Source of the DNA: Nonlabens xylanidelens
Lineage (GTDB): Bacteria; Bacteroidota; Bacteroidia; Flavobacteriales; Flavobacteriaceae
Reading direction: 5' to 3'
Length of the DNA stretch: 64,000 nt
Assembly (NCBI RefSeq): GCF_002934445.1
Contig: NZ_PTJE01000003.1
Coordinates: 310,001-374,000, forward strand
Shown here: in pieces, positions 34,004 to 41,897 of the stretch
Numbering within the stretch: position 1 is the stretch's first letter
How the letters are laid out: each line of letters begins with the position of its first letter
Program-made: the position numbers and the translations under genes
The notes under the pieces: model-generated
Seen by the model: the letters and a program-made list of their open reading frames with translations, nothing else
Told to the model about the DNA's origin: nothing
Database searches by the model: none

Positions 34004-34981
34004 ATGATGAATACTTTTAAGAAATACACCATAGCTATTTTTGCTACTGTAGCTTTATTATTTACCGCTTGTGAAGATGCAGATGATGGTGGTAATATAA
34101 TACCTGGCGTTAACTCGATACTCAATCAGACAGAAAACAATGCAGATCTAAGCATGTTAAACGCTGCACTTATAAGAACAGGTTTAAATACTACCTTTAA
34201 TTCTTCAGTTACTTATACTTTATTTGCTCCTAACAATAATGCTTTTACAAATTACCTGACCGCTAACGGTATCGCTAGTATAGATGATATTCCTGTAGCA
34301 GACTTAAGGGATATCCTTCAATATCATACATTAACGACCGAGGTTACTACCGATGTAATGACTACCGATTATATAAAAACACTAGGTAAAGATGACGAGA
34401 TAGAATTTCTAGATTTATTTATAGAAACAGGTACTTCTATTCTATTAAACGGTAATGTAACTATTATAGATGCAGATAACGACGCAGATAATGGCGTCGT
34501 ACACATAGTAGATACTGTGATAGAATTACCGACTGTCTTTTCTTTAATTGCTGCAAATCCAGAATTCAGTGAACTGACTGCAGCTTTACAAACAAATGGA
34601 TTACAAACTGACCTTTCTAATACGGATGGTACTTTAATGGATCCTTATACCATTGTTGCACCTAACGATGCTGCATTTCAGGCACTGGTAGACTTAAACA
34701 CTACAGACGAGTTTGATTCTATTGCAGACATAACAGGTCAGACAGACATAGACGAAGATTTATTATACCACGTAGTAGGTAATGACCGTTTACGTTCTGG
34801 AGATCTTAGTACTGGTTTAAGAGTTAACACTTTAAGACCTAGCACATCTTTTACTGTAGATATAAGTGCTGGTACGGTTATAACAGACGGCACAATGAAC
34901 ACAGCAAATGTTACTACTACAGACATTACAGCTATTAATGGTGTGGTGCATATTATTGATTTATTTATACGCAGTAATTAA
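34004..34981 (+). CDS. Lipoprotein with two fasciclin (FAS1) domains
   Basis: A 325-aa protein. The ATG at 34004 (MNTFKKYTIAIFATV after the first Met) is preferred over an upstream in-frame TTG. The signal ends in lipobox LLFTACEDAD, so it is lipidated. Two FAS1 domains follow: residues about 40-175 (TLFAPNNNAFTNYL, VVHIVDTVIELP) and 180-325 (YTIVAPNDAAFQAL, VVHIIDLFIRSN). FAS1 domains mediate cell or matrix adhesion and glycan binding; in Bacteroidota many are surface-exposed lipoproteins. Asp- and Thr-rich loops fit an extracellular role. It is monocistronic with a strong terminator at 35002. No EPS-type operator was seen upstream. Confidence 0.9.
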   Translation: MMNTFKKYTIAIFATVALLFTACEDADDGGNIIPGVNSILNQTENNADLSMLNAALIRTGLNTTFNSSVTYTLFAPNNNAFTNYLTANGIASIDDIPVADLRDILQYHTLTTEVTTDVMTTDYIKTLGKDDEIEFLDLFIETGTSILLNGNVTIIDADNDADNGVVHIVDTVIELPTVFSLIAANPEFSELTAALQTNGLQTDLSNTDGTLMDPYTIVAPNDAAFQALVDLNTTDEFDSIADITGQTDIDEDLLYHVVGNDRLRSGDLSTGLRVNTLRPSTSFTVDISAGTVITDGTMNTANVTTTDITAINGVVHIIDLFIRSN

Positions 34982-35001
34982 TTACACACTATTCTTATTT
35001 T

Positions 35002-35031
35002 AAAAGTCTCGTTTAAAACGAGACTTTTTTT
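35002..35031 (+). terminator. Rho-independent terminator after the FAS1 lipoprotein
   Basis: AAAAGTCTCGTTT (35002-35014) pairs with AAACGAGACTTTT (35016-35028), followed by more T. It begins 21 bases past the stop codon. Confidence 0.88.
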
Positions 35032-35050
35032 ATTCTATATTTACTTTTAT

Positions 35051-35518
35051 ATGAGTATTATCGATTTTCCTGAATTTAAAAAAGCTATCAACACATACTG
35101 TCTAGAAACTGTAGGTGAACGATTATCTATTATAAAAAAAAATCTAGATTCTTTGATGGATGCAAAGCGCAATGAAACTAAAAGTAGCGCTGGTGATAAA
35201 TATGAGACAGGAAGAGCGATGATTCAAAATGAAGAAGAACTCTATAAAAGACAACGAGCAGAAACATCTATTATCTTAGATCAACTCCTGCGCATCGATC
35301 CTGATAAGGAATGCTCCTTTATAGAACCTGGAGCCCTTGTTGTACTTCCGTCCGGTTATTTTTACATAGGCGCCGGAATGGGAAAACTAGTGGTTAATCA
35401 TATAGATTGCTTTGCAATATCTCTATCTTCACCTATAGGACAGGCATTAAAAAGTAAAAAAAAGGGAGATACTATTCTATTCCAAAATCGGGAAGTAATG
35501 ATACTTAACGTATATTAA
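35051..35518 (+). CDS. GreA/GreB-like C-terminal domain protein
   Basis: A 155-aa cytoplasmic protein. The N-terminal half is helical and charged, like the Gre coiled coil, and contains the SSAGDKYETGRAM segment; the C-terminal half ends ISLSSPIGQALKSKKKGDTILF, the characteristic Gre C-terminal signature (SPLGxALxGKKxGD). Full GreA factors restart backtracked RNA polymerase through acidic residues at the coiled-coil tip; here the tip is not clearly conserved, so it may be a Gre-like modulator of RNA polymerase. Many flavobacterial homologues carry misleading automatic names. It is followed by a DinB-like gene after 20 bases. Confidence 0.75.
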   Translation: MSIIDFPEFKKAINTYCLETVGERLSIIKKNLDSLMDAKRNETKSSAGDKYETGRAMIQNEEELYKRQRAETSIILDQLLRIDPDKECSFIEPGALVVLPSGYFYIGAGMGKLVVNHIDCFAISLSSPIGQALKSKKKGDTILFQNREVMILNVY

Positions 35519-35538
35519 TTTAAATGCTCCACTCCATT

Positions 35539-35997
35539 ATGTCAGATCAATTATACAATCAATTAACTGAAATTAAACCCTTTATAAACAAAGGAGATAT
35601 AGAAAATAATAAAGTTTCTAAAAAAGGAACTTACTGGCACATAGATCATAGTTTACAAATATTAAATTCCATATGCGAGGTATTAGAACACTCTAATCCT
35701 GGAGATTATCAACCTAAATTTTCTTTTACCAAATTCATAATAATGAAAACTGGTTACATACCTAGAGGTAAAGGCCGCGCACCTAAACAAACCTTACCGC
35801 AAAATATCAAGACTAAAGAAGAACTATTAATAGAACTCGATAAAGCTGAAAAGGCTATAAAAAGTCTTAATACTTTACCTAGTAATAAGACTTTTAGACA
35901 TCCTCTTTTTGGATGGTTAAACCTAGAAGACACGATTAAATTTATGGGAATACACACGCATCATCATATTAAAATATTGAGAGATATTGTGAAGTAA
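35539..35997 (+). CDS. DinB-like/DUF1569 family protein
   Basis: About 152 aa starting at ATG 35539 (MSDQLYNQL); an ATG 15 bases upstream is a poorer choice. It is a four-helix protein of the DinB/DUF1569 type with the metal-binding His pattern: TYWHIDHSLQIL near residue 40, HPLFGWLN in the middle and GIHTHHHIKIL at the end. DinB-fold proteins are metal-dependent hydrolases or thiol transferases, mostly uncharacterised. It follows the Gre-like gene closely and ends one base before the convergent gene's stop at 35998. No further functional clue is visible. Confidence 0.8.
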   Translation: MSDQLYNQLTEIKPFINKGDIENNKVSKKGTYWHIDHSLQILNSICEVLEHSNPGDYQPKFSFTKFIIMKTGYIPRGKGRAPKQTLPQNIKTKEELLIELDKAEKAIKSLNTLPSNKTFRHPLFGWLNLEDTIKFMGIHTHHHIKILRDIVK

Positions 35998-36993
35998 TTA
36001 TTTGCTCAGTTTATCATAATAAAGATAAGCGCCATCTTTAGCTTTACTACCGAATAATTCCTTAGCCATGTTTTCTTCAATATAAACACTATGCATAGAC
36101 TCAAAATTTATGTCAGTGTCCTTACCATACCTATTTCTTTTAAATTTATTAAAAGAAACTCTTGCTCCATTTACTAGCACTAAAGGTTGAGGGTCAGAAA
36201 CTCTATAATGGCTTACACCTCCTAACATCATCACCATATAACTAGCTAGAACATCTTGATTCTTTCCTAAATCAGTTTTTGAGATAATTACGTTTTTAAA
36301 TTCAAAATGAGGATTATATATAAGACCGTTGTCTTCTCTTTCTATTGCCTTTATATCACTAAACTCATAACTCACTAAGTTTTTATCCTTAATTAAATGA
36401 GTAGGGACTTTTAAAACATAATTCCCTTGCGCGTCAGAATAGGTGGTTACATAATCAGTTAGACCATAAAAAGTGATTTTTGCATTTTCTATGTTTCTTT
36501 TATTTTCTTTAGATTTTATAGTACCCTTTATTTGAACAATTTCTTCAACTCTAGAAGTTGTAGCTGTTTCTATAGAAGCGTTATTTACTGCCACATTTTT
36601 ATTAACTACTGCTTTATTCTCCTTACCATCTTGATAAGTATCGATCACCTTTTCAAAAGGCTCTGTAACTTTTAAAGGATTAGTTTGCCCATTACCTAAA
36701 GTGACTGCGCCTAAACTTGCTGCCATCATTAGACTCGCCGCTGTATTAGAATAAGGAATTTGAAAATAGTCTTTATCTGCTATTATTACTGGCTGTCTTA
36801 ACTGGTTAGAAGACATTCTACCACAAGTGTTTTTATTTGCTTTTAAATACACCAATACTTCTTCAGGAGTTTTTCCTGTAAAATCGATAACGCTTTTTGA
36901 ACATAAGTCACAAAATCTACCTTTTTGATCAGGTGTCATCTGGCTCCAGTCTTCGTCACAGGTATTGTCAAATTTGATTTGGTATGATTTCAT
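35998..36993 (-). CDS. Cys-rich N-terminal domain membrane protein with carboxypeptidase-like regulatory fold
   Basis: A 331-aa protein with no signal peptide. Its N-terminus (MKSYQIKFDNTCDEDW) contains four Cys in a C-x(n)-FCDLCSK-x(n)-CGRM pattern typical of a metal-binding domain found in Bacteroidota gliding/surface-gene neighbourhoods, including PDQKGRFCDLCSKSV. A transmembrane helix at about 85-100 (AASLMMAASLGAVTL) follows. After it, residues about 155-230 resemble a CarboxypepD_reg-like beta-sandwich (IKGTIKSKENKRNIENAKI, YSDAQGNYVLKVP) as seen in TonB-dependent receptor extensions, then a plug-like tail. It may be an envelope assembly factor. The name is a domain description, not a function. 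Confidence 0.65.
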   Translation of the reverse strand: MKSYQIKFDNTCDEDWSQMTPDQKGRFCDLCSKSVIDFTGKTPEEVLVYLKANKNTCGRMSSNQLRQPVIIADKDYFQIPYSNTAASLMMAASLGAVTLGNGQTNPLKVTEPFEKVIDTYQDGKENKAVVNKNVAVNNASIETATTSRVEEIVQIKGTIKSKENKRNIENAKITFYGLTDYVTTYSDAQGNYVLKVPTHLIKDKNLVSYEFSDIKAIEREDNGLIYNPHFEFKNVIISKTDLGKNQDVLASYMVMMLGGVSHYRVSDPQPLVLVNGARVSFNKFKRNRYGKDTDINFESMHSVYIEENMAKELFGSKAKDGAYLYYDKLSK

Positions 36994-37114
36994 AATACTT
37001 CAATTTTACAAGTAACTATCTAGGTGTTACTAAATTTACAAAATAAAAGTATATGATTTACAGCATCCTTTCTAGTCAGATTGAGTGAATACTGCATATC
37101 AATTAGTGAAAACT

Positions 37115-37141
37115 AAAAAACCAGCCTAACGGCTGGTTTTT
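37115..37141. terminator. Bidirectional terminator hairpin
   Basis: AAAAACCAGCC (37116-37126) pairs with GGCTGGTTTTT (37131-37141) around a TAAC loop, with A- and T-runs on the two sides. It serves the minus-strand gene at 37162. Confidence 0.85.
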
Positions 37142-37161
37142 GAATACTATAATTAAGAAGA

Positions 37162-37527
37162 TTACTCCTCTTCTTCGTCTTTTTTCTTCACTTTGGGAAC
37201 AAACAAAGCCGCACGTTGCAATAACTTTTCAGATACTTTAAACTCTCCACTAAAGTGATAGTTTGCATCTTCTCGAGCATATTTAAAATAAGCAGTTTTT
37301 GCCCATCTTAAATCAGTTGCTTTTTTAAGAAACTGATCGTGTGTAAGAACTTGCTCCACCTCATCATTTTTCCAAACGAGTACTTTGTACATTCCTACAC
37401 CATTTTTCATACTTCTTTCTATCACCTCTCTGAAGGATTCTGATGGAAAAACGTGCACGCCATCTTCAGTAACTTTGTAGTCTAGGTCTTTGAATAAGAT
37501 GTCAGTAAGGAATTGTTCTAAAGTCAT
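37162..37527 (-). CDS. Conserved flavobacterial protein of unknown function
   Basis: A 121-aa cytoplasmic protein with no signal or membrane segment and a very acidic C-terminal tail (KKKDEEEE). It starts MTLEQFLTDILFKDLDYKV and has mixed alpha/beta content with a conserved-looking WAKTAYFKYARED segment. I do not recognise the family. It lies alone between two terminator-like hairpins and 118 bases from the membrane protein gene upstream. The reading frame is the only long one here and its codon use looks like that of its neighbours, supporting a real gene. Confidence 0.65.
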   Translation of the reverse strand: MTLEQFLTDILFKDLDYKVTEDGVHVFPSESFREVIERSMKNGVGMYKVLVWKNDEVEQVLTHDQFLKKATDLRWAKTAYFKYAREDANYHFSGEFKVSEKLLQRAALFVPKVKKKDEEEE

Positions 37528-37618
37528 TATCTATTTAATTTCTAATTGCAAAGGTACTGCTATCATCTCTCAAATTGATTAAAGAAATAGGTAATTAATT
37601 AAAGATGGATGTAGATTC

Positions 37619-37634
37619 CGCTTTCGCGAAAGCG
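37619..37634. repeat. Palindromic repeat copy 7 (intergenic)
   Basis: Exact copy just past the stop of the polyglutamine membrane protein gene. Confidence 0.95.
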
Positions 37635-37645
37635 AAACACAAATA

Positions 37646-38173
37646 TTACTGAATATTACCTAACGGATTTAAGGGATCATAACCAGGTTGAAACTGAGCT
37701 TGTACATGAGGTTTATTCAAATCTAATATGGTAAAAATACCTAAGACAATACCCAAAACTCCTGTGATACAGTTAATGATAGCTATCGCAAAAATGAAGT
37801 TGTAATTGCGTCTTTCCTTAATGTATTTACCTGCGAGGAGTGTCAAGATCCCAATAGTCACTGTTATTAAAAACCCTATCCCACCTATAATAACGAATAT
37901 ATTACCTGGATGAAAAGGCATATCTACATCGCCTTGCATAGGTGCAAACGTCATTGCAGTACCTATAAACATATATAATAGAAAGAATAATGAAAATAGT
38001 ATGGTTAAGATACCTTTTACGAGGTGTAAAGTCGCAAAGGTGCTTAAATTATCTGTAGGCATGTAATTATAATAATGCTGCTGGTATTGCTGTGAACCAG
38101 AAGGTTGCCCATATTGCTGTTGTTGTTGTTGTTGTTGTTGTTGATTTGGATTGTTGTTTTGGTTCGTTTCCAT
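37646..38173 (-). CDS. Membrane protein with polyglutamine N-terminus
   Basis: A 175-aa protein. The N-terminus is METNQNNNPN followed by ten Gln, then more Gln/Tyr/Ser to about residue 40; the Gln run is encoded by tandem CAA/CAG at about 38115-38145 (TTG/CTG on the plus strand). Four membrane helices follow (about 50-75, 88-115, 125-150 and a short last one). The topology resembles small flavobacterial 'CCC motif' membrane proteins, which have an N-terminal Q/P-rich tail and four helices, but without the Cys motif I would expect. Function is unknown. A palindromic repeat lies just after its stop. The Gln tract may vary in length between strains. Confidence 0.65.
   Translation of the reverse strand: METNQNNNPNQQQQQQQQQQYGQPSGSQQYQQHYYNYMPTDNLSTFATLHLVKGILTILFSLFFLLYMFIGTAMTFAPMQGDVDMPFHPGNIFVIIGGIGFLITVTIGILTLLAGKYIKERRNYNFIFAIAIINCITGVLGIVLGIFTILDLNKPHVQAQFQPGYDPLNPLGNIQ
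38115..38145. repeat. Trinucleotide run encoding polyglutamine
   Basis: Consecutive TTG (with CTG) units on the plus strand encode ten Gln on the minus strand in the membrane protein gene at 37646-38173. Confidence 0.85.
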
Positions 38174-38305
38174 AATGATAGCGTTTAACTATAAGTAGTC
38201 GCGATACTTATTTTGTTACATGGGTATATTAATGATCAAGGATTTATCAATTATATATAATCCTTAAAGTGTAAAAAGTAGAATGTAAAATATGGTACAA
38301 AATCC

Positions 38306-38313
38306 TACCTTTG
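38306..38313 (+). promoter_or_regulatory. -7 promoter box of rluF
   Basis: TACCTTTG matches TAnnTTTG and ends four bases before the rluF ATG, implying a leaderless or nearly leaderless message, as at mnmA. Confidence 0.5.
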
Positions 38314-38317
38314 CAAC

Positions 38318-39073
38318 ATGTCAGAAACTACAGGAATACGTATTAATAAATACTTAAGTGAGCAAGGGTTTTGCTCTCGTCGCGCTGCAGATAAATTAAT
38401 CGAGCAAGAACGTGTAACTATTAATGGTAAAGTACCAGAAATGGGGACTAAAGTAATGCCCAATGATGCTGTTGCTGTAGATGGAGAATCTATCTCTAAG
38501 AAGAAAGAAAAGCCTGTTTACATAGCTTTTAACAAGCCTGTAGGTATTGTGTGTACTACAGACACACGTGTTGAAAAAGACAATATTATAGATTTTATCA
38601 ACTACCCTACGCGTATTTTTCCTATCGGTAGACTGGATAAAATGAGTGAAGGATTAATTTTACTTACTAACGACGGCGATATCGTGAACAAGATATTGCG
38701 CTCTCGTAACAACCATGGTAAGGAATACATAGTTACCGTAGACCGTACAATTAATGAGGATTTTATTAGAAAAATGGCATCTGGAATACCTATTCTCGAT
38801 ACGGTTACTAAAGAATGTGAAGTGGAACAAATAGGTCGCAAGACTTTTAAAATAATTCTCACACAAGGACTTAACAGACAGATACGTCGCATGTGTGAAT
38901 ATCTAGACTATCGCGTGACTAAATTAAAACGTGTGCGCATCATGAATATTCCTCTAGATGTAGCGCATGGTACATATAGAGACCTGACTAAAGAAGAGTT
39001 AAATAAACTTAACGAGCTGACTAGTGAGAGTTCTAAAGAATACCATAGACAAAAAGCGCAAGGAAATAACTAA
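38318..39073 (+). CDS. rluF: 23S rRNA pseudouridine synthase, RluF-type
   Basis: A 251-aa RsuA/RluB/E/F family enzyme. Residues 1-70 are an S4 RNA-binding domain (IRINKYLSEQGFCSRRAADKLI), followed by the catalytic domain with KPVGIVCTTD and GRLDKMSEGLILLTNDGD, in which the Asp of GRLD is the catalytic residue. RluF modifies U2604 (and 2605) near the peptidyl transferase centre. The GRLDKxSxGL wording and the length fit RluF better than RluB or RsuA, but the exact target is inferred. It converges with the TolC gene downstream, 16 bases apart. Confidence 0.85.
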   Translation: MSETTGIRINKYLSEQGFCSRRAADKLIEQERVTINGKVPEMGTKVMPNDAVAVDGESISKKKEKPVYIAFNKPVGIVCTTDTRVEKDNIIDFINYPTRIFPIGRLDKMSEGLILLTNDGDIVNKILRSRNNHGKEYIVTVDRTINEDFIRKMASGIPILDTVTKECEVEQIGRKTFKIILTQGLNRQIRRMCEYLDYRVTKLKRVRIMNIPLDVAHGTYRDLTKEELNKLNELTSESSKEYHRQKAQGNN

Positions 39074-39089
39074 CTGTTTAAACAGCTAG

Positions 39090-40553
39090 TTATAAATTCT
39101 CTGGCACTATAGCTAGGCTATTAAATAATCGAGCTTTTGAGCCCAATAATTTCATACCTACTTCTAGCCTTTTAAGACTGGCTTCTATTAATTTAGTCTC
39201 TCTAGAGTTGATTAAAAATAGAGAGCTATCTCCTAATTCAAATTTACGCTCCTCTGCAGTGAGCATGAGTCTAGAATCTTGCTCGATCTCTTGTGTGATT
39301 TCATTTTGCACGAGATAAGAATCGATCTCACTAAATATTCCTTTTATTTTATTCTCTATCGCTAGACTAGAAGATAGAATATCATATTCTGCATCCTGTA
39401 ATTTAATTTGAGCTAGCTTTAAATCACCACGTTCTTTCCTTAAAAATAAAGGTACAGAAAATTTTACACCAGCTTTATAATCACTTAATTTATATGAGCT
39501 TGCGTTATTCCAGTCTGGTGATAAAACATCATATTTTGCTTCTATTTTAGGCAACAATTTATTTGCTTTGAGTTTTTTATCTACCTCTAACTGATCCATT
39601 TTAAGATTTAATGCTAGAATTTTAGGATGATTATCTACCGTAAAAAGATCTAGAGACTGTCCCATGATTTCTAGTGCAGCATCTATTTGAGAAATAAGTT
39701 CTTCTTCTGGAATCACATTTTCTTGCAATTCTACTGGTACGTCATCTATCCATAGATAATTTGATAATTCTAGGCTTTTCTTTATAAAATCTATCTTTGC
39801 CTGCTCATAGCCCAAGAGTCTTTTTTTAACCGCAATGCGCGCTTCTACAGAATCTATAACGGCCTTATCTCCCGTTTCTACACTGCGTTTTACACCTCTT
39901 AATCTAGTTTTGGCATTTTTTAAAATACCATTAAATAGATCTATTTCTTGCGATGCTTGCCACCATTCAAAGTAAACTTGTGTCGCGTCATATATAACAG
40001 CATTAACTAGTAAATCTTTTTCTGACTGGGTTTGTTGTTTAAATAACTTTGCTTTTCTCAAAGTTGCCATACGGTCATTAATCCATAATCCCTGACCTAA
40101 TTGTACACTAACACCAGCACTGTAAAGCCCATCTTCTGGAACAGTAAGTGATGGATCTAGAAACTCACCTTTATTACGCTCTGCACCTGCTTTAAATTCT
40201 ACACCATACCATGTTGGAATTTTAAATGCGCCGCTTAACTCGTCATAATATTCTGTTCCTTTAAAATCTTTACGATTATAATCTACCTCTATTTTAGGGT
40301 CAAAACCACCACGAGCCTTTAACAATTGTGCCTGACCTTCGTCTATTACTAGATTTGCTTGTTTTACAACTGGGTGGTGCTTTTTTACGTAGCCTAAAAA
40401 CTCTCTAAGACTCATTACCGTAGTATCTAGAGATATAGTTTCTGGAGGTTGTTGTAGGTCTCGCTTTCGCGAAAGCGGAGCCGCCATCACACTTAAGGAA
40501 ACCATTAATAACACTATCGTAAAACAAATAGAGAATGATTTATTTCTTCCCAT
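39090..40553 (-). CDS. TolC-family outer-membrane protein of the export operon
   Basis: A 487-aa outer-membrane factor. I chose the ATG at 40553 (MGRNKSFSICFT), which starts a normal Sec signal ending near MAAPLS; the longer frame would bury it. The rest is duplicated long helices with two TolC-like halves (VVKQANLVIDEGQAQLLKARGGFDPKIEV; LDLFTVDNHPKILALNLKMDQLEV). It overlaps the HlyD gene by 14 bases. A palindromic repeat at 40462-40477 encodes APLSRKRDL exactly at the mature N-terminus, just after the signal peptide. Together with the HlyD and ABC genes it makes a type I secretion-like tripartite exporter. Substrate unknown. Confidence 0.85.
   Translation of the reverse strand: MGRNKSFSICFTIVLLMVSLSVMAAPLSRKRDLQQPPETISLDTTVMSLREFLGYVKKHHPVVKQANLVIDEGQAQLLKARGGFDPKIEVDYNRKDFKGTEYYDELSGAFKIPTWYGVEFKAGAERNKGEFLDPSLTVPEDGLYSAGVSVQLGQGLWINDRMATLRKAKLFKQQTQSEKDLLVNAVIYDATQVYFEWWQASQEIDLFNGILKNAKTRLRGVKRSVETGDKAVIDSVEARIAVKKRLLGYEQAKIDFIKKSLELSNYLWIDDVPVELQENVIPEEELISQIDAALEIMGQSLDLFTVDNHPKILALNLKMDQLEVDKKLKANKLLPKIEAKYDVLSPDWNNASSYKLSDYKAGVKFSVPLFLRKERGDLKLAQIKLQDAEYDILSSSLAIENKIKGIFSEIDSYLVQNEITQEIEQDSRLMLTAEERKFELGDSSLFLINSRETKLIEASLKRLEVGMKLLGSKARLFNSLAIVPENL
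40462..40477. repeat. Palindromic repeat copy 8
   Basis: Exact copy inside the TolC gene; encodes LSRKR at the mature N-terminus. Confidence 0.95.
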
Positions 40554-41895
40554 TCTGATCTTTTTTAGTAGTTTGAGGTGTGTAATAATTAGGTGGGAAA
40601 CCGTTGAGTTTACGCCACAATTCATACCAGATAGGCACATCTTCTAACAAGGCAATGGTGCGCGCACCAGAACCTGGACGCAAGGCATCTGGCCACTCAT
40701 GGTCTTCCTCATCTGGAGCAAGTAGCACACGGTATTTACCATTGTTACTTATAAAGGTCTCTACAGCAACGACTTTTGCACCATAGGTTCCATAAGATGC
40801 GTTAGGCCATCCTGAAAATATAATCACTGGCCAGCCGTCAAATTGCACACGCACTTCTTCTCCTACGTGCATAAGTGGTAAATCTATAGGCTCGATAAAT
40901 GTTTCTACAGCCAGATCATAATTAGTAGGCATGATATTGATAAGCGCCTCTCCATCTTTAAAAGTCTCACCTATACCACCTTTTATTGCTTTATTTATAA
41001 AACCATCTTGTGGTGCGGTAACAAAGTACAAGTCGTTTCTAATTTGATAATTAGTACGATCTGTCTCTAGTTTACTGACCTGCGCTTCTACATCTAACTG
41101 ACTCGATTGTGCCGTGAACTGATCACTTCTCGCCTTTGCTATCTTCTCAGCATATTCTTGTCTTATCCGGTTAAGCTCTATCTCTGCATTAATTAATGAA
41201 TTTCTACTTTGCAATAACTTTTGCTGCTGAGATATTGTTTTAGATTGGGTTGTTCTAGCTTTTAGGTTTTTCTCTTCTACGTCTGCCTGAGATTTGAAAC
41301 CTTCTTTTTCTAGCGTCTCTGTACGAGTTAATTGTGTTTGAGCAATTTGCTCGTCGTTTTTTGCTGCTTCTAGATCTGTACTGTCTTGAATAATTTTAAG
41401 TCGGGACTGGATCAACTTATTTTTTGCTTGATCTAACTTTAACTCGCGCTCTCTTCTTATAGCTACTATCTGGTTATCTAGCGCGGCTATTTTCTCACGA
41501 TACGATTCTACACTAGCAGATTTTGCGTCTATCTGTTGTCCTGTACGATCTACTAGATTAGGGTCAAAGTATTCACTTTTAACCTCGCTTATTTTTAAAA
41601 TGGTATCCCCTTTTACCACTCTATCACCTTCTTTTACATACCACTCTACAATACGACCTGCAATAGGAGACTGCAGCGTTAATGGTCTTTGATCTGGTGT
41701 TAATGTGGTAATAAATCCATTACTACTCACATTTTGAGTCCAAGGAAAAAACATTAATATGATGGCAAATATGGCAAAACCACCTAAAAATCTATTGAAG
41801 AATTTAAAATGCTTGCGCTTCAATACTCTTCTACCAGCCTTAAAGTTATTTAAGTCCAGCTGTTCTGAAAGTTTATTTTTAGAAATATTAAGCAT
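40540..41895 (-). CDS. HlyD-family periplasmic adaptor
   Basis: A 451-aa membrane-fusion protein with one N-terminal helix (about 33-52, GGFAIFAIILMFFPWTQN) and the usual adaptor layout: lipoyl half (QSPIAGRIVEWYVKEGDRVVKGDTI), long coiled-coil hairpin (about 115-295), second lipoyl half (APQDGFINKAIKGGIGETFKDGEAL) and a beta-barrel. This is the type I secretion/multidrug adaptor form without a lipobox. It connects the ABC protein at 41898 to the TolC protein at 39090. The ABC gene ends two bases before its start, and its own 3' end overlaps the TolC gene, so the operon is translationally tight. Confidence 0.92.
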   Translation of the reverse strand: MLNISKNKLSEQLDLNNFKAGRRVLKRKHFKFFNRFLGGFAIFAIILMFFPWTQNVSSNGFITTLTPDQRPLTLQSPIAGRIVEWYVKEGDRVVKGDTILKISEVKSEYFDPNLVDRTGQQIDAKSASVESYREKIAALDNQIVAIRRERELKLDQAKNKLIQSRLKIIQDSTDLEAAKNDEQIAQTQLTRTETLEKEGFKSQADVEEKNLKARTTQSKTISQQQKLLQSRNSLINAEIELNRIRQEYAEKIAKARSDQFTAQSSQLDVEAQVSKLETDRTNYQIRNDLYFVTAPQDGFINKAIKGGIGETFKDGEALINIMPTNYDLAVETFIEPIDLPLMHVGEEVRVQFDGWPVIIFSGWPNASYGTYGAKVVAVETFISNNGKYRVLLAPDEEDHEWPDALRPGSGARTIALLEDVPIWYELWRKLNGFPPNYYTPQTTKKDQNGKK

Positions 41896-41897
41896 AG

